From assembly GCA_900315925.1 (NCBI GenBank), contig ONAV01000002.1, positions 1 to 64,000 on the forward strand: 64,000 bases of DNA. Reading direction: 5' to 3'. Numbering within the stretch: position 1 is the stretch's first letter; every line of letters begins with the position of its first letter. Of this stretch, positions 36,742 to 45,756 are shown in pieces. The notes below the pieces were generated by a model that was not told where the DNA came from, searched no databases, and worked only from the letters and a program-made list of their open reading frames with translations. This DNA comes from an uncultured Selenomonadales bacterium. GTDB taxonomy: Bacteria; Bacillota; Negativicutes; Acidaminococcales; Acidaminococcaceae. The translations under genes were made by a program, and so were the position numbers.

Positions 36742-37530
36742 ATGAGATTTAAGAGTATTGCTCTTGCATTAGTTTTGACATTATCTGTACCGGCAACTTC
36801 ACATGCTGCCATTGCGGTTATAGATAGTCAAAATATTGCGCAACAGTTAAAGACATATGTAGAGGCAGAATTAATCAAACGATTTAATGAAGCACAACTG
36901 GCTTTGATGCAGCGCGAAAATGAACCGTTGTCCAATGATTACGGTATACCTGACGGGATTATCAGCTCATCTAATAATGTAACAACAATTTTGCAAAGAG
37001 TTTCCGGTATTTTTAGCGGCGGCAACATCGGAACATACTGGACGCAACGTTTTCCCCGCATCTCCATTCCCAGTGATCCTACAGAATGGTACAGGACGGT
37101 ACAGGATTCTGAGATTGCTGCCAACAATCTGATGGAAAAGCAGTCACAGGATAACCAGAAAACCATCGAAGCGATTCAGTCACTGATGAAGGAGCTGGAA
37201 GAAGAACAGAAACGGCTGCAGAAGCTGCAACAGATTGAGACAATCGGTAACATGCAGGCCCAGGAAGTGGAACGGATCATCGCAGTATCCAGAGGCAACA
37301 TCGCCAGAATTCATGCTTCGATTGATGCATTGTCCACGAAACATCAGGTAGAGACCAATGAAATGAAAATCAACATAGAACAGAATCATGAAGCAGCCAT
37401 GAAGATTGCCGGTGAAGGTGAAATCAAAGCCATTGAAAAGATGCGCGAAGAATCATCGACATTGCAACCGGCACTGGTAGATCCTATAGGTGACTACTAT
37501 AGGAAAAACAACACAACCAGTCTTTGGTAA
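36742..37530 (+). CDS. trbJ: T4SS protein TrbJ/VirB5-like
   Basis: Minor pilus component, 262 residues. Signal peptide MRFKSIALALVLTLSVPATSHA, then an alpha-helical, coiled-coil-rich body: VIDSQNIAQQLKTY near the start and LQKLQQIETIGNMQAQEVERI in the middle are TrbJ-like. The C-terminal tail AIEKMREESSTLQPALVDPIGDYYRK is nearly repeated at the end of the lipoprotein encoded at 41725-42177. Ribosome-binding site GGAAGGA. Confidence 0.85.
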   Translation: MRFKSIALALVLTLSVPATSHAAIAVIDSQNIAQQLKTYVEAELIKRFNEAQLALMQRENEPLSNDYGIPDGIISSSNNVTTILQRVSGIFSGGNIGTYWTQRFPRISIPSDPTEWYRTVQDSEIAANNLMEKQSQDNQKTIEAIQSLMKELEEEQKRLQKLQQIETIGNMQAQEVERIIAVSRGNIARIHASIDALSTKHQVETNEMKINIEQNHEAAMKIAGEGEIKAIEKMREESSTLQPALVDPIGDYYRKNNTTSLW

Positions 37531-37542
37531 GGTGGTGGTGAC

Positions 37543-38667
37543 ATGAATACACAGATTGAAAGCTTTGCCAGCGCAGGCTTTTTTACCAGTCTCTGTAAAT
37601 TTTTTGAAGACCATTCAGTAATCGGATTGATCGCATTATACCCGCATATGCTCCGCTTATTGCTGGTACTGGCTATTATTGACATCGGAATTACCTGGTC
37701 TGTTTATGAAGGGAAAGCACGTTTTAATACGCTGATCACTAAAGTTATTAAATACGGATTTATCTTATTTTTGCTTTCCAATTATGATTTTCTTACGCGT
37801 GAGACTCAGCTATTCTTCCAGTATGCCGGATTTACTGCAGCAGGTCTTGACCCAGCTACCTCAAGTTTGATACAGCCTTCCGGAATTATAGATATGGGTT
37901 TTAATTCCTGTTCAAAATTATTTCAAGCCATGAAAGACATTAGCATTTTATCTGCCGGCGGACTTGGGAAACTGTTAATTTACTTAATCACGATTATCCT
38001 GACCCTTGTCGCTTTCTTCTTCATGGCTATACAGGTCATGCTTACCCGCATCGAATTCAGTATCTTTTCCACGCTGGCTATTGTATTCATTCCGTTTGGC
38101 GTTTTGAGCCACACACAGTTTCTTTTCCAGCGCGCCATATCCGGCACAATCGGTTTCGGTGTAAAATTCATGGTCTTGTCTTTTATTATAGGATTGGTTA
38201 ATACTTACATCCACGAACTTACACTTTCTTCCACAGCAGAATTCAGTGCCTTATTGAAACAATCGTTAGGCATGCTTTCCCTTGGCCTGATCGTCTGGAA
38301 GATTGCAGATTTGGCACAGAACGTCATGTCCGGATCCGCTTCCATGAGCGCAGGCGGTGTTATTGGCACAGCCGTCGGCGTAGCCACAGGAACTGCTGCA
38401 GTTGGGGCAGCCGTTGCTGGTGTGGCCGCAGGCGCAGCCGGTTACAAAAGTACTTCAGTAGCATCTGCCGGCGGAAGCGGCGGCGGTTCGTCTGGCGGTG
38501 GCGGTTCCGGTGGCAAGAGTGGTTTCATGCACGGTATGAAACGCATGGGAGCCAACTATCTGATGCAGAACACAAAAGCCGGCCGCGCATGGCGCAGATC
38601 CACAGACCTTTACCTTTCAGATGAAGAATATGCACAGAAATACGGCGGGAACATGGATTCCGTTTAA
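37543..38667 (+). CDS. trbL: T4SS protein TrbL/VirB6
   Basis: Polytopic inner-membrane channel protein of 374 residues with about six hydrophobic segments in the first 290 residues, followed by a Gly/Ser/Ala-rich low-complexity stretch (about 265-330) and a basic tail, the usual TrbL layout. GGTGGTG ribosome-binding site. 12 bases after trbJ. Confidence 0.9.
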   Translation: MNTQIESFASAGFFTSLCKFFEDHSVIGLIALYPHMLRLLLVLAIIDIGITWSVYEGKARFNTLITKVIKYGFILFLLSNYDFLTRETQLFFQYAGFTAAGLDPATSSLIQPSGIIDMGFNSCSKLFQAMKDISILSAGGLGKLLIYLITIILTLVAFFFMAIQVMLTRIEFSIFSTLAIVFIPFGVLSHTQFLFQRAISGTIGFGVKFMVLSFIIGLVNTYIHELTLSSTAEFSALLKQSLGMLSLGLIVWKIADLAQNVMSGSASMSAGGVIGTAVGVATGTAAVGAAVAGVAAGAAGYKSTSVASAGGSGGGSSGGGGSGGKSGFMHGMKRMGANYLMQNTKAGRAWRRSTDLYLSDEEYAQKYGGNMDSV

Positions 38668-38672
38668 TCATC

Positions 38673-40094
38673 ATGAGATATCTTATCATTTTCCTGATCT
38701 GCATTTTAGCACAATTTAATATGCTGCATACTGCCTTTGCTGAAACGCCGTTTGTCGCTGGCGGTTCCATAACGTCCCATTACGGATGGCGCGGCGACCC
38801 GAAAACCGGCAGCCAGAAATTTCATGCCGGGGTTGATGTAGGCGTACCGCAGGGAACAATCATCCGCGCCCCCTATGACGGTTGTATTGTGGAGCATGAA
38901 TTAGGGGCCGGTTATGTCTGTTCCGTCCTGATCCGGACACCGGATGGTCTCGGCTGGCGTATCGGAGACTGCGACCCTGCTTCTATGGATATGGCAGAAG
39001 GGATTGTCATGGAAGGTACGCCTATTGCCATGGTAGGCGGCGCATATAACGGGCCTTTGGGTTATTCAACCGGGCCACATATGCACATTGAGGTTTTTCC
39101 TGATGGCAATATCGGATACGGAGGCAGTACCGATCCGGTTCCTTATCTGTTGGCTATGGGCATGGTGTTGGATGGATCCGTCATCGCCAATGATCCGTCC
39201 GGATTGCCTTTTGGTGCATCTGCAGATGACGATCAGGATCTGCCCTGGGGTGTGGAAGGCATGTACCAGATTGGCGAAAACATCAATAAAGACATGAAGT
39301 ATTTTGCAGAAAAAGCTGGTGAAGGTTTTTCTTACCTGTATCCTATCGCCTTGCAGCTGCTGTTCCTGTTTGCCCTTATAGATATCGGATTGCCGATCGT
39401 CTTAACCGGCAAGATTAACCTGGAGTTCGCAGTAACAAAACTGCTGAAATACGGCCTCTTATACATAGTCATCGCTAACTGGAATTCAGTAATTAATGAT
39501 TTCTTTTTGAGTTTTATTGAAAGTGTTTCCGGTACGCTGACTAATGATCTGGATATCATCAAAGAACATATCTCGCAGCCGCAGATCATTTTGCAGAAAT
39601 GTATCTATATGATGACTCCGGCATTAAACAAGATCGCCAGTTATAAATCGGTCGGTTTTGTAATCAATCTTCCGCTGATCCTTCCGTTGTTTGTTTTTAC
39701 GTGGCTGACGATTTTGATTTATTTTCTCTTCGCCATGGGCGTTGCTATCATGTATATTGAATTTTACCTGACTGCACTTTTCAATATAATTTCCTTGCCT
39801 TTCAGCATGTCACGTTTTACCAAATTTTTGCCGGAAGGCACGCTTGGCCATCTTGTAGCGGTAACAATGCAGCTGGTAACAATTTCGTTCATGGTCTTTC
39901 TGATGGTCTCCATAGTAAAAGACGCTAATCCGAATGAAGTTTTTCAGATCAACGATGTGGCAGGTATCATCATCAATCCGGATATTGTCGCTAAACATAT
40001 TCTGATGTGCATCAATCTTATCGGTCTTGCTTTGGTAGCCGGTATTGTATCACGGAAAATCGGCAATCTGCTGGGTGGTAGCGTTGAACTTTAA
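38673..40094 (+). CDS. M23 peptidase fused to a TrbL/VirB6-like membrane domain
   Basis: 473 residues. Signal peptide (about 1-23), then an M23/LytM endopeptidase domain (about 25-165) with the zinc ligands His51, Asp55 (KFHAGVDVG) and His136/His138 (TGPHMHIEV). From about residue 210 there are several hydrophobic segments like those of the preceding TrbL (FLFALIDIGLPIVLTGKINLEF parallels LVLAIIDIGITWSVYEGKARF). So a peptidoglycan hydrolase is joined to a second VirB6-type channel. It should open the wall locally for the T4SS. Five bases after trbL. Confidence 0.85.
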   Translation: MRYLIIFLICILAQFNMLHTAFAETPFVAGGSITSHYGWRGDPKTGSQKFHAGVDVGVPQGTIIRAPYDGCIVEHELGAGYVCSVLIRTPDGLGWRIGDCDPASMDMAEGIVMEGTPIAMVGGAYNGPLGYSTGPHMHIEVFPDGNIGYGGSTDPVPYLLAMGMVLDGSVIANDPSGLPFGASADDDQDLPWGVEGMYQIGENINKDMKYFAEKAGEGFSYLYPIALQLLFLFALIDIGLPIVLTGKINLEFAVTKLLKYGLLYIVIANWNSVINDFFLSFIESVSGTLTNDLDIIKEHISQPQIILQKCIYMMTPALNKIASYKSVGFVINLPLILPLFVFTWLTILIYFLFAMGVAIMYIEFYLTALFNIISLPFSMSRFTKFLPEGTLGHLVAVTMQLVTISFMVFLMVSIVKDANPNEVFQINDVAGIIINPDIVAKHILMCINLIGLALVAGIVSRKIGNLLGGSVEL

Positions 40095-40626
40095 AATAAG
40101 CGTATTTAAGTTATTGGCGCGGGGCTGTTGGATGGTTGGATGGATGGTCGGGATCCTTTTAATTTTTTCTCGCTTTGTCTGCCCTGTCATCTGGTGGAAT
40201 TTTTCTCCGTCTGCTCCAGAAGGAATATATATATATGCGCCCAGCCAAAAATTGCATTATGGAGATTTTGTCATAGTTTCGCTCCCTATCGATGTAGCAG
40301 CCTTGCATGTCAAACAGGGCCACAGGATGCTAAAACGTGTTCAGGGATTTCCAGGCGATTCCTATACTGTTACAAACGACTCATTGCTGTTGCGGAACAG
40401 GGATTACCCTATTGCAAATAAGATGCAGCTGCCGCACATTCCACCAGGTGATTATGTAGTAAATAAAGCAAATCTTCTCTTCCTCAACGATCCGGATATT
40501 TCCTTTGATTCCCGTTATCTTGGCCAGTTTCCGGAAAAGAATGTAATTTGCAAAGTTCTTTTCCTGATATCTTTCCAAAAAATTACTGACTTTGTAAATG
40601 GAGTAAAACAGTATGCGAATTGGTAA
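40084..40626 (+). CDS. traF: TraF-type conjugal S26 signal peptidase
   Basis: About 180 residues. N-terminal membrane helix, catalytic Ser in SPSAPEGIY (residue 43 from this start) and Lys in MLKRVQGFPGD (residue 84), as in RP4 TraF, which cyclises the TrbC pilin. No good ATG lies near the beginning; TTG at 40084, overlapping the previous stop with GGTGG just before it, is the best start; GTG at 40075 is an alternative. The N-terminal part is Trp-rich (CWMVGWMVG). Confidence 0.85.
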   Translation: MNFKISVFKLLARGCWMVGWMVGILLIFSRFVCPVIWWNFSPSAPEGIYIYAPSQKLHYGDFVIVSLPIDVAALHVKQGHRMLKRVQGFPGDSYTVTNDSLLLRNRDYPIANKMQLPHIPPGDYVVNKANLLFLNDPDISFDSRYLGQFPEKNVICKVLFLISFQKITDFVNGVKQYANW

Positions 40627-41368
40627 AAAAATTTTAATTTTATTGCTGATTGGAGTATTTTTGATTGCCCTTCCGGTTGCTAATGCAAGAATTAAGCTTC
40701 GTAACGGCGATCATGTTTTTGACGCAAAACGGTTTGCGGACAGTGTAAAAGTGACAGCAGAATTCACTGCAGCTAAAGTCGCTTCCCAGGGAAAACTGCT
40801 ATTGCAGCAATTTATTAATACTGGTACAGATCTGTTCTTTTTCAAAAATACAATTTTAGGCTTCTTTTTTCCGGAAACCTCTTCCGCCACAACACCTGTC
40901 AATCCCAATGTGAAATGGGAGAATACCCTGGTCAACCGGCCATGGACTCCTGTAGAAGCAATAGAAGATAATACCTTTGAAGACCGTCTTCTGCAAGAGA
41001 ACGCCACATTGAATAAAGAATCTGCCCAGGCGCTCGCCAGCACAGCAGACCGGACAGATACAAGAAACGAATTACAGCAGCAGCTCCTTCAGGAAACTCC
41101 GGAAGGCGTACTGGCCGTTAAGCAACGCAGCTATTCTGTTAAAATCGCAACTGCGCTGGATGAGGTAGAATCTGCACGTAATTCAGGGATCAAGTTAATT
41201 GATAAAGTCTATTCCCAGGAATTAGATTTCTCCAGAGAACGGCTGCAGGGCTTTAAATCCCGTCAGTTTACTAAATCAGGATATGATCCCTTCCATCCGA
41301 CCGAACAGGACAAAATCGCAAATCCGGGCAATTCTGAGAATTTTGGGTTCATTCGTGTTGGACAATAA
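40613..41368 (+). CDS. Exported protein of the T4SS operon, function unknown
   Basis: 251 residues. Clear signal peptide (KKILILLLIGVFLIALPVANA). The mature part is helical and polar (TAEFTAAKVASQGKLLLQQF, NELQQQLLQETPEG), somewhat like TrbJ/VirB5 proteins, but I see no decisive motif. It overlaps traF by 14 bases and is the last gene of the transfer operon. Likely periplasmic or pilus-associated. Confidence 0.7.
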   Translation: MRIGKKILILLLIGVFLIALPVANARIKLRNGDHVFDAKRFADSVKVTAEFTAAKVASQGKLLLQQFINTGTDLFFFKNTILGFFFPETSSATTPVNPNVKWENTLVNRPWTPVEAIEDNTFEDRLLQENATLNKESAQALASTADRTDTRNELQQQLLQETPEGVLAVKQRSYSVKIATALDEVESARNSGIKLIDKVYSQELDFSRERLQGFKSRQFTKSGYDPFHPTEQDKIANPGNSENFGFIRVGQ

Positions 41369-41470
41369 ATAAAGCTCCCGTATAAGAGCAGTAAATCTAG
41401 TCCGTTACACTCCTTCCGTCCACCTCGCAACCAAGCCGAAACAAAAAACAAGGCACTCTCTGGCAACCAG

Positions 41471-41489
41471 ATGCCCGAAGGGCATTTTT
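41471..41489 (+). terminator. Terminator of the T4SS operon
   Basis: ATGCCC (41471-41476), loop GAA, GGGCAT (41480-41485), then TTTT. About 100 bases after the last transfer gene. The rest of 41369-41724 is a GC-richer stretch with no convincing gene. Confidence 0.7.
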
Positions 41490-41613
41490 AGGCGTGAATT
41501 TGCACGTAACTACCAAGCGGAACAGACCGAACCCCCCCGCCATCTTTCCCTTTTCAGGATGCGCCGCAGGCACTGGAACTAACAGTTGAACCAACCCATT
41601 ATCAAACGCAACA

Positions 41614-41645
41614 CAGAAAAAAGAAACCGCCTCTATTGAGACGGC
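41614..41645 (-). terminator. Terminator of the XRE-lipoprotein operon
   Basis: Minus strand GCCGTCTC / GAGGCGGT with a four-base loop, followed by TTTCTTTTTTC. It is about 80 bases past the lipoprotein stop and faces the T4SS transcript. Confidence 0.75.
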
Positions 41646-41670
41646 TGCCATTCGATATTTTATCACATCT

Positions 41671-41683
41671 TATACATTTCATA
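41671..41683. repeat. TATACATTTCATA motif, copy A
   Basis: Exact copy of a 13-mer also found at 42653 and 42725, and with one change at 36639. Sits between the lipoprotein stop and its terminator, in AT-rich DNA. Confidence 0.4.
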
Positions 41684-41724
41684 CATTTGTATAAACTATA
41701 ACAATTTATATAAATAATATTCCA

Positions 41725-42177
41725 TTATTTCGGGCCAAGTGGTATTCCTTTCTTTTTATAATAATCACCAATCGGATCTATTAATCCTTGTTTACTTGTG
41801 GAAGATTCCTGTCGCATTTTTTCAATAGCTTTCGCTTCTCTTATCATTTCATATCTAATTTTTATTCTTTCATCAAATTCTTTTTGAACTTTTAGGTAAT
41901 CGTTGTTGAGATTGGTGTCTTTAGCAGCAATTTTTTTCATTTCATCCAATTTTTTTTGCATTTCTGCAGAAGTTTCTTTCAAAAATTTTTCTTGTTCTGG
42001 TATTGGTACGCTTTTGTCAGAAAGCATTAAATCATCTGCTTTCTGTTTCCAATCTTTAAACATAGCTACATATTCGTTTTTAGCTTTATTATATGCTTCT
42101 TCTTCTCCGCAGCCAGCGGTGAACAGACAGCCCATGACGCACAACGTCACGACTAATAATCGTAATAATTTATTCAT
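41725..42177 (-). CDS. Lipoprotein sharing its C-terminal tail with TrbJ; candidate entry-exclusion protein
   Basis: 150 residues. Lipoprotein signal with lipobox FTAGC (Cys23), then a charged, helical body with coiled-coil character (about 30-120). The C-terminus AKAIEKMRQESSTSKQGLIDPIGDYYKKK closely matches the TrbJ-like C-terminus. In RP4-type systems the lipoprotein TrbK, next to TrbJ, is the entry-exclusion factor; a similar role here is inference. Co-transcribed with the XRE repressor (eight-base overlap), so made when transfer is repressed, as expected of an immunity protein. Confidence 0.8.
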   Translation of the reverse strand: MNKLLRLLVVTLCVMGCLFTAGCGEEEAYNKAKNEYVAMFKDWKQKADDLMLSDKSVPIPEQEKFLKETSAEMQKKLDEMKKIAAKDTNLNNDYLKVQKEFDERIKIRYEMIREAKAIEKMRQESSTSKQGLIDPIGDYYKKKGIPLGPK

Positions 42178-42574
42178 TTCGCTTTTTCCTTTTCTTTTTT
42201 TGATGATGTTTCACATAAATTTCAATGGCCTCCTGCAGATACATAAGGTCTTCCGCAGGCAGATCCTTCAGGTCAGCAAAAATACTTAACAATAATTTTT
42301 TATTGTTATCCAAATGGTTGATCAAATCGCTTAACGCATTGTCATCCGTCGTACCGTAGATGATCCAGTTTAAATCGAAACCCATATTTCCGTATGCCTG
42401 AATCATCTCGATCGGCACTTTCCTGTTTCCCTGTTCTATTTCGCAGATCGTATTCTGTGGTTTGCCTATCCGTGCAGCAACCTCTTTCTGACTTAATTTC
42501 AAGGCAGCCCTTGCGATACGGACCCGGTCATTAATCGTGTCTGCTTTGTCGGTTACAGGAGTGATACGGTTCAT
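42170..42574 (-). CDS. XRE-family transcriptional regulator
   Basis: 134 residues. Helix-turn-helix at about 18-70: RVRIARAALKLSQKEVAARIGKPQNTICEIEQGNRKVPIEM. Its C-terminal half may serve for dimerisation. The palindrome TATCACAAAATATGATA (42610-42626) is 36 bases upstream of its start and overlaps a TAGAAT -10, so autorepression is likely. It is the best candidate for the master repressor of the element. Very basic C-terminus KHHQKKKRKKRNE. Confidence 0.85.
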   Translation of the reverse strand: MNRITPVTDKADTINDRVRIARAALKLSQKEVAARIGKPQNTICEIEQGNRKVPIEMIQAYGNMGFDLNWIIYGTTDDNALSDLINHLDNNKKLLLSIFADLKDLPAEDLMYLQEAIEIYVKHHQKKKRKKRNE

Positions 42575-42609
42575 ATTTTCACCCCGCTTTCTCTTATTTT
42601 CCTATATTC

Positions 42610-42626
42610 TATCACAAAATATGATA
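42610..42626. promoter_or_regulatory. Operator-like palindrome before the XRE gene
   Basis: TATCACAAAATATGATA differs from the relaxase copy TATCATAAAATATGATA at one position. It overlaps the putative -10 (TAGAAT on the minus strand) of the XRE promoter. Confidence 0.7.
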
Positions 42627-42652
42627 GTTTTCCATATATTTTTAGAGAATCT

Positions 42653-42737
42653 TATACATTTCATATAATTATCACATTTATATAAAACGTAACAAGTGTA
42701 TAAAGTTATATAAACATAACAAGCTATACATTTCATA
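42653..42737. promoter_or_regulatory. AT-rich XRE-topB intergenic control region
   Basis: Contains two exact TATACATTTCATA copies (42653-42665, 42725-42737) and the 17-mer ACATTTATATAAAACGT (42674-42690), which recurs exactly at 51526-51542. Lies between divergent XRE and topB. Likely protein-binding sites; the binder is unknown. Confidence 0.5.
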
Positions 42738-42770
42738 CAAATTATATTTTAAAGATAGGAGTTGGTTTGG

Positions 42771-44981
42771 TTGAGCGAATTATATATCGCAGAAAAAAAA
42801 GATATCGCAGACGCTATCGCCTCTTACATCTGGCCTGACGGACAGTTTGAAAAAAGGCTTTCCGGAAAAGGTAACGGATATTACCGCAAGGACGATACTT
42901 TTGTCAGCTGGGCAAAAGGCCATGTGCTTGCCCTGGTAAATCCGGATGCATATGGCCAGCAATTCTTAAAATGGGAAGAATACCGTTGCTTCCCCCAGCA
43001 ATGGCTGCTATATTCCCCTTCAGATAAAAAGGATCAGTTCAATATCCTGAGAGAATTATTAAAGACAAAATATGATACCCTGTATCATTGCGGCGATGCC
43101 GACCGTGAAGGCCAGCTGCTGATTGATGAAATCTTACAGTATTGCGGTTATAAGGGAACCGTGAAGCGTATCCTGATCAACTCCAAAGATAACGCCGGTT
43201 TAAAAAGAGCTTTTGATTCTATTGAAGATAACAGGAATTATCAAAACCTGTTATTAGCTGGTTTGGCGCGGGAACAGTGGGACTGGCTGATCGGTTTCAA
43301 TCTTACCCGTTGCGCAACGGTCTGTGCAAGACGTTTCGGCTACCGGAACACCTGGAACATCGGCGGGGTCAAGACTCCTACTTTGGCACTGGTGGTAAAC
43401 CGGGAGCGTGAGATCCAAAATTTCAAAAAGACAAATTATTTTACATTGAAAGCGTTCTTTCGGAAAGATAATATTTCTTTTAATGCGATGTGGCAACCTG
43501 GTGATTCTGTTCCGCAGGATCCGGAAGGCCGTGTGCTTGACCGCTCTATCGCGGACATGATCCGGAAGAAGGTTGAGAATCACGACGGTATTGTCGTTAC
43601 GGTAGAAAAGAAAAAAGGAACATCCAAACCGCCCTTGCCTTATTCGTTGGCCGCGCTGCAGGTCGATGCCGGTAAATTATGCAAGCTTTCCCTTACCCGG
43701 ACGTTGGATATTACGGAAAAGCTGTATATGGATAAGCTTGTATCTTATCCCCGTTCTGACTGCAAATATCTTCCGGAAGCGCAGCTGGCAGATGCATCCG
43801 GTATCCTGGATAAACTTACAGCGATCGGTATAAAGGGAGCTGCCGGGGCAAATCCGGATTTAAAATCTCCTGCCTGGAATGATAATAAGATATCTGCCCA
43901 TCATGCTATCATTCCGACCGGTGTTGCACCCAAAGATTTGAAAGAAGATGAAGCGGCGGTTTACCGTCTGATCTGTGAACGGTATGTATTGCAATTCTAT
44001 CCGGATTGCCAGTATGAAACCACAAAATTTTCTCTAAATATCAGTGATGAAACTTTTACCGGTTCCGGCAAAATTATCCTGTTCCCAGGTTACACTTCAC
44101 TGTTGCGGAAAGATGTTACAGAGGATATTGAGAACAATGAAAACATCCGGCTGCCGAATCTTTCCCAGGGAGAAAATCTTGGTGTGCCACAGAATGTTGA
44201 TCTGCAGGCTAAAGAGACCAAACCGCCTAAACGGTTTACCGAAGTTTCTCTGCTCGATGCCATGATCAACATATATAGATTTATGGACAAAGATAATCCG
44301 TACCGGAAAAAGATGATGGAAGTAAAAGAAGGCGCCAGCGCAGATTCTAAGGGTATCGGTACACCGGCGACCCGTAACGTAATCATTGCCAGCTTATATG
44401 ATAATCAAAAGAACAGAAAGCTTCCAACGTTCTGCAGCTTAAATAAAAAAGGAGAAATTGTTCCGACTGATATCGGTTTTTCTCTGATTGATAATGTGCC
44501 TGCAGAGCTTGGCCAGCCGGATACCAGGGCTATGATGGAAATGGAACTGGATTCAATCGAAGCCGGTGAAGGTTCCTATCCGAAATTTCTTGATGAAGCA
44601 AAGGAAATGGTTTTGAAGAACATCGCCTTTTTTGAAAATCATAAATTTACCGAGCCGGTCATGAAACATTTCAAATGCCCGGTCTGCAAAAACGGAGAGC
44701 TGCTGCTGCGTTATTCGCCGGCAACGAAAAATAAATTCTTTGTTTGTGAAAATGAGAATTGTATCCATCCTGATTCCGGAAGGAAAGTCTATTATAATTG
44801 TACGGCCGAGGAAGAACCGGTCATAGAATTTTGCCCGGACGACCAAAGCGTACTGATCAGGATCAACGGTAAGAACGGTTTTTTCTGGAGCTGTCCGAAG
44901 TGCAGGAAAACATTTAATGACATAAACGGGCGTCCGGATTTAACCGGCAAGAAAAAAAGTATGAAAGGCGGTAAGAAATAA
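42771..44981 (+). CDS. topB: DNA topoisomerase III (type IA)
   Basis: 736 residues. TOPRIM domain with acidic motif LYHCGDADREGQLLIDE (about 105-121), the catalytic Tyr in KLVSYPRSD (about residue 325), and C-terminal zinc-binding repeats (FKCPVCKNGELLLRY ... CENENC and WSCPKCRKTF). Conjugative elements such as RP4 (TraE) carry such enzymes to resolve strands during transfer or replication. Start is TTG at 42771, ten bases after AGGAG; the family opens with S-E-L-Y-I-A-E-K. Its stop overlaps the next start (TAATG). Confidence 0.94.
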   Translation: MSELYIAEKKDIADAIASYIWPDGQFEKRLSGKGNGYYRKDDTFVSWAKGHVLALVNPDAYGQQFLKWEEYRCFPQQWLLYSPSDKKDQFNILRELLKTKYDTLYHCGDADREGQLLIDEILQYCGYKGTVKRILINSKDNAGLKRAFDSIEDNRNYQNLLLAGLAREQWDWLIGFNLTRCATVCARRFGYRNTWNIGGVKTPTLALVVNREREIQNFKKTNYFTLKAFFRKDNISFNAMWQPGDSVPQDPEGRVLDRSIADMIRKKVENHDGIVVTVEKKKGTSKPPLPYSLAALQVDAGKLCKLSLTRTLDITEKLYMDKLVSYPRSDCKYLPEAQLADASGILDKLTAIGIKGAAGANPDLKSPAWNDNKISAHHAIIPTGVAPKDLKEDEAAVYRLICERYVLQFYPDCQYETTKFSLNISDETFTGSGKIILFPGYTSLLRKDVTEDIENNENIRLPNLSQGENLGVPQNVDLQAKETKPPKRFTEVSLLDAMINIYRFMDKDNPYRKKMMEVKEGASADSKGIGTPATRNVIIASLYDNQKNRKLPTFCSLNKKGEIVPTDIGFSLIDNVPAELGQPDTRAMMEMELDSIEAGEGSYPKFLDEAKEMVLKNIAFFENHKFTEPVMKHFKCPVCKNGELLLRYSPATKNKFFVCENENCIHPDSGRKVYYNCTAEEEPVIEFCPDDQSVLIRINGKNGFFWSCPKCRKTFNDINGRPDLTGKKKSMKGGKK

Positions 44982-45739
44982 TGTCTGAAAAAGAAAATCA
45001 GGGCAGTTTGTTTGGCAAAGCAGCAGAAGGATATCAGCCGGAAGAATTAACCAGTGGTAACGGTGAGAGCGATTCAGATGCTGAATTGCAAGAAGTCCCT
45101 GAAAAAGAAAATAACAATCCGGAAGATAACGCCGATAACAGTTCTTCAGAAGATGACAGGAGTAATTATATCCCGGATGACAGTGATGATGAAGTTCCTG
45201 GAGACGGTGTTCCTCCGGATGCCCAGGAATATATTGATCATCCAGTAAAAAATGTTCCTGGTACACCCGGCGTAATAAATACAGAGGAAGAATCTTCCAG
45301 AATGCAGGCAGAATGCCAACAGAAGCCTGTTCCTTTAATGCCGGAAAAAGAGCAGATTCCAGATAAACTTGATGAAAATACAATCTTGAAAATTGATACA
45401 CTTTTGGAAACATATCAACACCTGGCAGACGATCAGAAGAAAATTCATGCTGATATCCAAAAGTTAATTCAGGAGCTTGCGGAAAATAACGCAAAACTAA
45501 ACAGTAACCTGAACAACATGCCGGTACTCGTTAAGAATCATGTTGATTTTATGTTCAAGAATTATTTTGAAAAAGTTGTCAAGAATTTCAATGCCATGAA
45601 AAAAGCTTCTTTCGTGTGGTACAAAAATATGGACAACGAAAAAAGCGAAGCTGCCAGGAAGATCTATAGCTCAGCAAAACTGATCCCTTACGCAACAGCC
45701 CTGATTTTTGCTTGTCTGATTGCGATTATAATCAAATAA
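44981..45739 (+). CDS. Acidic tail-anchored membrane protein, unknown
   Basis: 252 residues. The N-terminal 115 residues are acidic, low-complexity and probably disordered (ESDSDAELQEVPEKENNN); residues about 125-175 form a coiled coil; the last 20 residues (IPYATALIFACLIAIIIK) are a single C-terminal membrane anchor. No known domain recognised. Translationally coupled to topB and 17 bases before the VirB9-like gene, so it probably serves the transfer machinery at the inner membrane. Confidence 0.75.
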   Translation: MSEKENQGSLFGKAAEGYQPEELTSGNGESDSDAELQEVPEKENNNPEDNADNSSSEDDRSNYIPDDSDDEVPGDGVPPDAQEYIDHPVKNVPGTPGVINTEEESSRMQAECQQKPVPLMPEKEQIPDKLDENTILKIDTLLETYQHLADDQKKIHADIQKLIQELAENNAKLNSNLNNMPVLVKNHVDFMFKNYFEKVVKNFNAMKKASFVWYKNMDNEKSEAARKIYSSAKLIPYATALIFACLIAIIIK

Positions 45740-45756
45740 AAATAAGGAGTGTATAA

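Noticed and set aside
41397-41666. 89-codon minus-strand frame after the T4SS operon
   Set aside because: No ribosome-binding site, odd composition, and it spans both a terminator and the opposite operon's terminator.
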